Source of the DNA: Phycisphaerae bacterium
Lineage (GTDB): Bacteria; Planctomycetota; Phycisphaerae; JAJVII01
NCBI GenBank assembly: GCA_022072085.1
Contig: JAJVII010000031.1
Location: forward strand, 1 to 42,531
Direction of reading: 5' to 3'
DNA: 42,531 nt
Shown: positions 24,751-31,092 of the stretch, piece after piece
Layout of the letters: each line of letters opens with the position of its first letter
Position numbering within the stretch: position 1 is the first letter of the stretch
Notes under the pieces: generated by a model
The model's database searches: none
Seen by the model: the letters and a program-made list of their open reading frames with translations, nothing else
What the model was told of the DNA's origin: nothing
Position numbers and translations under genes: made by a program

Positions 24751-25272
24751 ATGCCCATGCCCGTGTCGCGGAGAATCGGCCTGCTGCGGATGCTGCCGCA
24801 GTTGGTCGCGATGGCGGCGGTCGGATTCGGCCTGTCGCGGCTGGGGCTGTTCCGCCTCGTGTTCGTCAACTACGTGCTGGGCGTCTTCCTCGTCCTGACC
24901 TACCGCTACGTCGTGCTGAACACGGTGACGCGGCATCACATGCTGGGCATCCGTCGGGCCCGGGCGGGGGACTACGGGCAGGCGGCCGATCGGTTCGTCC
25001 GCAGCCTCGAATTCTTCTCCCGCTTCCCCGTGCTGGACACCTGGCGGTCGCTGCTGTTCCTCTCGCCGGAGCGATACGGCTATCGCGAGCTGGCGTTGAC
25101 TAACCTGGGGCTGTGCTACCTGCACATGGAGCGGTTCGCCGAGGCCGAGCGGTGCCTGGCCGACTGCGTCAAGCTGCACCCGGGCAACCTGCTGGCCCGC
25201 GCGGCCCTGGAGATGGTCCGAATGCGGCTGGAGTTGGCGGACCCGGCCGCGGGCGAGGGGCGCGAAGAATGA
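24751..25272 (+). CDS. Small membrane protein with TPR-like repeats
   Basis: A 173-residue protein not assigned to a named family. The N-terminal third has two likely membrane segments (residues ~12-50: MLPQLVAMAAVGFGLSRL and LVFVNYVLGVFLVLTYRYVVL). The rest looks like tetratricopeptide repeats (RRARAGDYGQAADRFVRSLEFF, LTNLGLCYLHMERFAEAERC, CVKLHPGN), probably facing the cytoplasm or periplasm as a protein-docking surface. The ATG at 24751 has GGAGG at 24739-24743, 7 nt upstream. It follows galE by 13 bp and overlaps the next gene in an ATGA, so it is co-translated with the phosphatase-fold lipoprotein. Confidence 0.7.
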   Translation: MPMPVSRRIGLLRMLPQLVAMAAVGFGLSRLGLFRLVFVNYVLGVFLVLTYRYVVLNTVTRHHMLGIRRARAGDYGQAADRFVRSLEFFSRFPVLDTWRSLLFLSPERYGYRELALTNLGLCYLHMERFAEAERCLADCVKLHPGNLLARAALEMVRMRLELADPAAGEGREE

Positions 25273-26171
25273 AGCGGTCCGCGCTGGTTATCCTGCTGTT
25301 GGCGCTGCCGATGATGCTCGGCTCGTGCCGCGGGCGGTCGGACCCGCCGAGCCGGCAGCCTGAGGCCGCTGTGCCGGACGCCCGGGCGCTGCCGGCGACA
25401 CTGCCGCCCCCGACGGCGCCGGCCACGTCGCAGCCGGACGCCGTCGCCCAGCCCACCGGCCCGGCGGTGACGGCCGTTACCTGGAACATCCTCTTCGCCC
25501 GGCGGGGGACGCCCGAGGCCATTGCGGCGGCTGTCGGGGCCCGCGGGCCCGACGTGGTGTTCCTCCAAGAGTGCCCGCCGCCGCTGGCGGCCAGGATCGC
25601 CGGCTTCCTCCGCCTGCACGTCGCTGACGTGGGCCCGCTGCTGGGCCCGGGCGAGTCGATCGAGACGGCCATCCTCTGCCGCGTGCCCCTCCGCCGGGTC
25701 GGGCTGATCCGCGAGCAGGGCCGCGTCTTCGCGGTGCAGGCCATCGCGACGCTGGGCGGCCGCGACGTTCACCTGGTCTGCGTCCACCAGAAGTCGACGC
25801 ACCCCGGTTCGGTCCGGGAGATGGCCGAGACATCGGCGCTGCGGATGTCGCAGACGACGACGCTGCTGGAGGCGACCGAGGCGATGGCCGGCGCGGTGGT
25901 CATGGGCGGCGACTTCAATGAGGGGGCTACGTCTCTGTCGATGGAGCGTCTGGGCCGCCGGTTCGCGCACGCATTCTCCCAGGCCGGCCACGGCAGCGGC
26001 ATCACCTTTCCCGATTTCGCGGGCGGGCTCCAGATAGATCACGTATATTGCACGCGCGATCTGGCGGCTGTGGATTGCTTTGTCGCCCCGGCCGGCCTGA
26101 GCGACCACCGGATGGTCGTCGCCCGGCTGCGGTTCATGCGGCCTCAACCCGAGACGCAGAGCGATGAATGA
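25269..26171 (+). CDS. Endonuclease/exonuclease/phosphatase-fold lipoprotein
   Basis: A 300-residue exported protein. The signal peptide ends LPMMLGSC, a lipobox-like site, and is followed by a Pro/Ala-rich spacer. The catalytic fold then shows the family's metal and phosphate residues: VTWNILF, VFLQEC (Glu), VCVHQKS, MGGDFNEG (Asp-Asn), LQIDHVYC and LSDHRMVVA (Asp-His). The family cleaves phosphodiesters in nucleic acids, inositol phosphates or sphingomyelin-type lipids, and the substrate here cannot be told. An extracytoplasmic location argues for scavenging or for an envelope phospholipid or glycan substrate. The start overlaps the previous stop (ATGA), and its 3' end overlaps the next gene by 8 bp. 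Confidence 0.8.
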   Translation: MKRSALVILLLALPMMLGSCRGRSDPPSRQPEAAVPDARALPATLPPPTAPATSQPDAVAQPTGPAVTAVTWNILFARRGTPEAIAAAVGARGPDVVFLQECPPPLAARIAGFLRLHVADVGPLLGPGESIETAILCRVPLRRVGLIREQGRVFAVQAIATLGGRDVHLVCVHQKSTHPGSVREMAETSALRMSQTTTLLEATEAMAGAVVMGGDFNEGATSLSMERLGRRFAHAFSQAGHGSGITFPDFAGGLQIDHVYCTRDLAAVDCFVAPAGLSDHRMVVARLRFMRPQPETQSDE

Positions 26172-27324
26172 GCCGATGGTTCACCCCGTTCGACCCCGGC
26201 CGATCGCCCCGCGTCTTCGCGACCACTTCTTCGGTTACTACGAGCTGAACCCGTGGGACGCGACGGGGCGGTATCTGCTGGCTGGGCAGACGGATTTCGT
26301 TGCCCGCCGCCCGACCCCGGATGACGGGCTGACGCTGACGCGTGTCGAGCTGGCGACCGGCCGGGCCGAAGAACTGGCCGTCACGCACGGCTGGGACTGG
26401 CAGATGGGCGCCCGCGCCCACTGGCTGAGCGGCGGGCCGGCGATCATCTACAACGACCGCCGCGACGGCCGCCTGGTCTCGGTCGTGCTGGATACGCAGA
26501 GCGGACGCGAGCGGGTGCTGCCGATGCCGATCTACTGCACGACGCCCGACGGCCGCTGGGCCATCACGCTGAACTTCGACCGGCTGGACCTTTGCCGGCC
26601 GGGCTACGGCATCGGCGGGACGGGCTATCACGGCGCCGCCGAGGCGACCGACGACGAGGGGCTCTTCAGGATGGACCTGCAGGCGGGCCGGGCGGAGTTG
26701 ATCGTCTCGCTACGGCAGCTAGCTTCCATCGAGCCGGCGGAGAGCATGGCCGGCGCCGCTCACTGGGTCAATCACCTCCAGCTCAACCCGTCGGCGACGC
26801 GGTTCAGCTTCCTGCACCGCTGGGGCGACGCGGGCGGCAGGTGGGCGACGCGGATGTTCACCGCCGACCTCGACGGCGGAAACCTGTTCCTGCTCAACCG
26901 CGAGCCGATGACCAGCCACACCGACTGGCTGGACGACCGGCGGCTGCTTGCCTGGGCCGAGCGCGACCGGCGCAGCGCCTACTGGCTGTTCACCGACCGC
27001 TCTGCTGAAGCCGAGGTCATCGGCGAGCCCTGGTTCGACCGCGACGGCCACTGCCGCTTTTCGCCGGACCGCCGCTGGATGGTCACCGACACCTACCCGC
27101 ACGGGACGACGCACCGCTCGCTGATCGTCTACCGCTGGCCCGACGGGCCGCGGATCGACATCGGCCGGTTTCTCAGCCCGTCGCGGTTTGCCGGCCCGGA
27201 CCGTTGCGATCTGCACACCCGCTGGAGCGCTGACGGGCAAACGCTCTGCATGGACTCGACCCACGAGGACCGCCGGGCGATGTACCTGCTGGACGTTCGC
27301 GAGGTGCTGGACGAGTTCGCTTAG
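26164..27324 (+). CDS. Beta-propeller protein, TolB/oligogalacturonate-lyase-like
   Basis: A 386-residue protein without a signal peptide. Its repeated blades carry Asp/Gly/Arg turns such as WDATGRYLLAGQ, TPDGRWAITLNFD, FSPDRRWMVTDTYP and WSADGQTLCMDSTHEDRR. The segment HWVNHLQLNPSATRFSFLHRW followed by HTDWLDDRRLLAW resembles the His-containing metal-site region of PL22 oligogalacturonate lyases. The resemblance is to the fold and spacing; catalytic activity is not established. Similar proteins occur in polysaccharide loci. The ATG at 26164 overlaps the upstream gene by 8 bp, consistent with one operon. Confidence 0.65.
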   Translation: MNEPMVHPVRPRPIAPRLRDHFFGYYELNPWDATGRYLLAGQTDFVARRPTPDDGLTLTRVELATGRAEELAVTHGWDWQMGARAHWLSGGPAIIYNDRRDGRLVSVVLDTQSGRERVLPMPIYCTTPDGRWAITLNFDRLDLCRPGYGIGGTGYHGAAEATDDEGLFRMDLQAGRAELIVSLRQLASIEPAESMAGAAHWVNHLQLNPSATRFSFLHRWGDAGGRWATRMFTADLDGGNLFLLNREPMTSHTDWLDDRRLLAWAERDRRSAYWLFTDRSAEAEVIGEPWFDRDGHCRFSPDRRWMVTDTYPHGTTHRSLIVYRWPDGPRIDIGRFLSPSRFAGPDRCDLHTRWSADGQTLCMDSTHEDRRAMYLLDVREVLDEFA

Positions 27325-27346
27325 GATTGTGCGAAAGGGGAGCGAA

Positions 27347-29242
27347 ATGGACGTAACCCATCACGCCGCCGCCTGCACGACGCGGGCCGCGCGGACCGCA
27401 ACGCTGGCGCTTATGCTGCTGGCCGTGGCGGTGCTGGCCGGTTCGTGCAGGCGCGACGCCGGGCCATCGACCTCCAGGCCCGTCTCGGCGGGCGCCGTGC
27501 CACCTGCGGCGGATGACGGCCGTCCCACGCTCGTCATCGACGCGCCCATGCCGGGCTACACCCCCGAGCGGGTCGCTGACTGCGTGGCCGTCCTGCTCGA
27601 ACCCGCCCTCAGGTCACTGCCGGAACTGGCCGACATGCAGTCGACAAGCAGCTTCGGCTGGGCGCAGATCGTGCTGCGGTTCAAACCCGGTTGCGATTTC
27701 GACGCCGCCGCTCGGGCCGCCGGATCGGCCATCGATAAGGCCTCGAATCGCCCGCCCGGGCTCGCCGAGGGGATCACGATTCGGCGTCTGGACCCTTGTG
27801 AACTGCCGATGCTCTACCTGGTCGTCTCCGCGACCGACGCCGCAGCGTCGCCGGCCGACATGCGCGACTGGTGCCGATGGATCATCCAGCCAAGCATCAA
27901 CAGCGCTTTCGGCGTCGCCGATGCCAGCATCTTCGGCGGCGGCGTGCGTGAGACCCGGGTCCAGCTCGACCCGGCCCGGCTGACGGCCCGAGGGCTGTCG
28001 GTTGACGACGTCCTTGCGGCGCTGAAGAAGGCGAGAGACGCCGTTGCCCCGACGGTGACGACGACGCCGTCGGAGGTGAAGGTGGCCACCGTCGCGGAAC
28101 AGCCCATCGATTCGATCGTGGTGGCGATGCGTGACGGTCAGCCGATTCGCCTGGACGATCTGGCGACGATAACGCAGACCTGCGCCGACAACGGCGGGGC
28201 CGCCTGGGTAGGGTCCAAGGCGGGCTCCGGCCGTGCGATGGTGCTGGCCGTCCGCCGATCGTTCGGGAGCGATCCGGCCGAGGTGACGGCGGCGTTGCAG
28301 GCGGCGCTGGAGGAACTCCGCCGGGCGCTGCCGCCTTCGGTGAAGCTGGCGCCGATCGATCCGCACGACCGGGCGCGGGCCGTGATCTGCTCGATCCGAT
28401 GGGACGCGGGGGTGCCCCGGGGCCTGCGCGGCGCCCGGCTGAAGAATGTCGTCGACATCCTTGGCACGCATCCCGCGGCAGCATCGGTGGTCGCGATGAT
28501 GCAGGACGCGGAGGCCCCGGACAGCGACGGTCCCCCCCTTGCGCTGGTCACGCTGGCGCCCGAAGTGCATGACGCGGGGCGCGTCATCGAGGACCTTCGG
28601 CTGAGACTGGCCATGCCCGGGGGCGTCGTGCAGATGCGGATGGCCGGCGCGGGACCGGCCGGCATGCGGATGACCGGGGCGGCGTGGCACTACCGGCTGA
28701 CCGGGCCGGACGCGGGAGCGCTCCACCATGCCGCCTGCCTGCTGGTCGCACGGCTGGGGCAGATCGCGGGCCTGACCGACATCGCGTCGGACGTGGTTCT
28801 TGGCGGGGCGATTCTTGATCTGGCCGTCGATCCAGAGAAGGCGGCGAAATTAGGCTTGAATCCGGCGCACGTCTCCGATTTCGTCGACGCGGCGAGGGGC
28901 CGACGAATCGAGGCGCTGCCGGGCGGGCGGCTGATCCGCGTCGAATTCTCGAAGTCCTCGCCGGACGTTCGCGACCTGCTCGACCTGACGATACCGACCC
29001 CCGGCGGATGGCACGCCCCGCTGCGGAGCATCGTGAACGTTGCGGGGCGGCCTGGCGGGCTCACTCCCATTCGACGGATGAACGGACAGGCGGCCGAGAC
29101 GGTTTCGTGGAACCTCGCGCCCGGTGCGTCGGAGGCCAGGATGCGGGCGGCCGTCGAGAAGGCGGCGGCCGATGCGTTGCCGGCCGGCGTGACCGGCGCG
29201 TTCGTCGCCGCCGACGCGGCCGGGACGGCGGGTGTCAATTAG
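27347..29242 (+). CDS. RND-transporter porter-domain lipoprotein lacking all transmembrane helices
   Basis: A 631-residue protein that matches the two periplasmic halves of RND pumps (CzcA/AcrB type) but not their membrane parts. A lipoprotein-type signal ends LAGSC (Cys34). Residues ~60-340 follow the first porter half: PMPGYTPERVADCVAVLLEP, STSSFGWAQIVLRFKPG, FGGGVRETRVQLDPARLTAR, GQPIRLDDLATI and LPPSVKLAPID. Only about 25 residues replace TM2-TM6. Residues ~365-625 follow the second half (LGQIAGLTDIASDVVLGGA, AAKLGLNPAHVSDFV, DLTIPTPGGWHAPLRSI). No other hydrophobic segment is long enough to span a membrane. AAGGGGAG precedes the ATG at 27347. Membrane-fusion and TolC-like partners are absent nearby. 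Proton-driven transport is impossible without TM4/TM10, so it probably binds or hands over a ligand. Confidence 0.85.
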   Translation: MDVTHHAAACTTRAARTATLALMLLAVAVLAGSCRRDAGPSTSRPVSAGAVPPAADDGRPTLVIDAPMPGYTPERVADCVAVLLEPALRSLPELADMQSTSSFGWAQIVLRFKPGCDFDAAARAAGSAIDKASNRPPGLAEGITIRRLDPCELPMLYLVVSATDAAASPADMRDWCRWIIQPSINSAFGVADASIFGGGVRETRVQLDPARLTARGLSVDDVLAALKKARDAVAPTVTTTPSEVKVATVAEQPIDSIVVAMRDGQPIRLDDLATITQTCADNGGAAWVGSKAGSGRAMVLAVRRSFGSDPAEVTAALQAALEELRRALPPSVKLAPIDPHDRARAVICSIRWDAGVPRGLRGARLKNVVDILGTHPAAASVVAMMQDAEAPDSDGPPLALVTLAPEVHDAGRVIEDLRLRLAMPGGVVQMRMAGAGPAGMRMTGAAWHYRLTGPDAGALHHAACLLVARLGQIAGLTDIASDVVLGGAILDLAVDPEKAAKLGLNPAHVSDFVDAARGRRIEALPGGRLIRVEFSKSSPDVRDLLDLTIPTPGGWHAPLRSIVNVAGRPGGLTPIRRMNGQAAETVSWNLAPGASEARMRAAVEKAAADALPAGVTGAFVAADAAGTAGVN

Positions 29243-29279
29243 CCCTTCTCGCTCGGGGCGTGGGTGGTATCATTCGGCC

Positions 29280-30323
29280 ATGCGGATCCTCGTCGACGTC
29301 AAGCATCCCGCCGACGTGCTGCTGCTGGCCGCGGTGCGCCGGGCGCTGCTGGAACGCGGCGACGAGGTCATCGTCACGTCGCGGCCGAAGGATGAGACCG
29401 AAGCGCTGCTGGAGGCGATGTCGATCCCGCACACCTGCCTGGCCCCGATCCGCAGCGGCGTCGCGGGCATGGCCCTGGAACTGGCGATCCGCGCCCGGCG
29501 GATGTATCGCCTCGTCTCCCGCCGCCCGCCGGACTGCCTGATCGCCCGCGCGGGCATCACGGTCGGCATGGTCGGCCGGGCGTTGGGTCGGCCGAGCATT
29601 ACCATCGACGACACCGAAACCGCGACGCTCCAGGTCCGCCTGTTCACCCCGCTGGCCGACGCGATCTGGACCGGCCTGGGCTACGGGCGCACGTTCGGCG
29701 GCAAGCAGGTCTGCGCCGACAGCCTCACGCAGTTGTTCTACACGCACCCGGCGCGGTTCACGCCCGACCCCGGCGCGCTGCGGGCCTGCGGCGTCGATCC
29801 CGCGCGGCCCTACGTCGTGGTGCGGGTGAACAGTTGGCGGGCCCTGCACGACATCGGCGTGCACGCCGCCAGCGACAGGGAGTTGGCCGACCTAGTCCGG
29901 GCGTTGGAGCCGATCGGTCGGCCGATCGTCAGCTCCGAGCGGCCGCTGCCCGAGTCGATGCGGCCGTATGCCAGTCCCGTGCCGGTCGCGCGGATGCTCG
30001 ACCTGCTGGCCTGCGCCCGGCTGTACGTGGGCGAAGGGGCGAGCATGGCGGCGGAGGCCGGCTGCCTGGGTGTGCCCGCGGTGCTGGTCAACCCGCTCAG
30101 CCGACGCGGCTACCTGGACTTCCTCGGCCAACGGTTCGGGCATGTCGCGACGATCCGCACGCCGGAGGAGGCCCTGGCGGCGGCGAAGGGCCTGATCTCG
30201 CGGCCTGCGGCGGAGAGCCCGGCGGCGCTGCGCAGCCGAATCGCCGCGGAACTGGCTGACCCGCTGCCGTCGCTGCTGACGCTTGTGGACCGCCTGGTCC
30301 GCCGCCGGTTGCAGGGGGGCTGA
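29280..30323 (+). CDS. DUF354-family glycosyltransferase-like protein
   Basis: A 347-residue protein resembling the DUF354 group, which has a GT-B fold distantly related to MurG and UDP-GlcNAc 2-epimerase. The N-terminal half begins MRILVDVKHPADVLLLAAV and contains DCLIARAGITVGMVGRALG and SITIDDTETATLQ. The C-terminal half has YVVVRVNSWRALHD, GRPIVSSERPLPESM, and the nucleotide-sugar-site-like LYVGEGASMAAEAGCLGVPA. It has no signal peptide. Members are found in polysaccharide biosynthesis loci, which suits the galE-led cluster. The ATG at 29280 lies 37 bp after the previous stop with no strong Shine-Dalgarno sequence; an in-frame GTG at 29232 overlaps the upstream gene. Confidence 0.75.
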   Translation: MRILVDVKHPADVLLLAAVRRALLERGDEVIVTSRPKDETEALLEAMSIPHTCLAPIRSGVAGMALELAIRARRMYRLVSRRPPDCLIARAGITVGMVGRALGRPSITIDDTETATLQVRLFTPLADAIWTGLGYGRTFGGKQVCADSLTQLFYTHPARFTPDPGALRACGVDPARPYVVVRVNSWRALHDIGVHAASDRELADLVRALEPIGRPIVSSERPLPESMRPYASPVPVARMLDLLACARLYVGEGASMAAEAGCLGVPAVLVNPLSRRGYLDFLGQRFGHVATIRTPEEALAAAKGLISRPAAESPAALRSRIAAELADPLPSLLTLVDRLVRRRLQGG

Positions 30324-30335
30324 CCGGGGGGGCAG

Positions 30336-30363
30336 CGGTTACAGATTGCCCCGTCGGTTACAG
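30336..30363. repeat. Two direct CGGTTACAG copies, 19 bp apart
   Basis: CGGTTACAG occurs at 30336-30344 and again at 30355-30363 in the spacer before the zinc-ribbon gene. A 19-bp period puts both copies on nearly the same face of the helix, as for a tandem regulator site. No known regulator is matched. Confidence 0.25.
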
Positions 30364-30402
30364 TGGCGGCCCCGGCGCCGATGCGGGAGAATGGCAGACG
30401 CG

Positions 30403-30909
30403 ATGGCTTACACCTGCCCACACTGCCGCTGCCGCCTGACCGAGAGCCGGGACGGCGACACGATCTTCTGGATGTGCGAGAAGTGCACCGGCTGCGCGGT
30501 CGGCGTCTCGGTGTTGCGGCGGATCGTCGCCCGCGACGCGATCAACCGCGTGTGGCTCCATGCCCGGCGGCTGATGAAGGCCGACCAACGCGGGCCGATC
30601 GACTGCCCCTATTGCGGGCTCAAGATGTTCCGCGTCGATCCGCCGCCCGGCGACGCGACGACCCCGCCGCTGGACGTCTGCACGGCCTGCCTGATGGTCT
30701 GGTTCGACCCGAAGGAACTGGAGGCCCTGCCGCCGCCGCCTGCGCCGGAGATGGAGAAGGCGATGTCGCCCCAGAGCCGCGAGGCGCTGGCGATGTGGCG
30801 GCTCAGGCGGCTGGCCGAGCGCGACGGGATCGGGCACGACATTCCGCCCATGCTGCCGACGACGTGGTGGAGGGCGGTGCTGGCGTTCTTCGGTCTGCCG
30901 ATGGAGTAG
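30403..30909 (+). CDS. Double zinc-ribbon protein
   Basis: A 168-residue protein with two Cys-rich ribbons: YTCPHCRCRL...WMCEKCTGC at residues 4-31 and DCPYCGLKM...DVCTACLMVWFD at about 67-107. The second resembles the TFIIB-type zinc-finger family (CPxC...CxxCxGxWFD), whose members often guard or regulate attached enzymatic domains. The C-terminus is a charged helix ending in WWRAVLAFFGLPME, an aromatic tail that might contact a membrane or a partner. No catalytic domain is visible. The ATG at 30403 is chosen over 30391 because GGGAGA directly abuts 30391. The function is unknown. Confidence 0.65.
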   Translation: MAYTCPHCRCRLTESRDGDTIFWMCEKCTGCAVGVSVLRRIVARDAINRVWLHARRLMKADQRGPIDCPYCGLKMFRVDPPPGDATTPPLDVCTACLMVWFDPKELEALPPPPAPEMEKAMSPQSREALAMWRLRRLAERDGIGHDIPPMLPTTWWRAVLAFFGLPME

Positions 30910-30940
30910 ACGGCGCCGGCCAGCCCCAGCGACTCGCGGC

Positions 30941-30970
30941 GGGGACGGATCCCCGTCGCAAGCGACGGGG
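30941..30970 (+). promoter_or_regulatory. Hairpin after the zinc-ribbon gene with a competing upstream pairing
   Basis: CCCCGTCGC (30951-30959) and GCGACGGGG (30962-30970) form a strong hairpin. The preceding GGGGA (30941-30945) can instead pair with TCCCC (30950-30954), so the two structures exclude each other. The sequence CTTGACTG follows, without a T run. It may act as a weak terminator in the 183-bp spacer before the GH42-like gene. I see nothing else in that spacer. Confidence 0.3.
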
Positions 30971-31092
30971 CTTGACTGAGGACTGCCGCTCGGCCTGCCC
31001 CCCCTGTATTTCCAATCGGCGATGGGATAGGATGGCGGCTCGCTGAGCGGCTCAGGCAATTACCTTCACCCGTTCCAGGAGTGCCGGAATCC

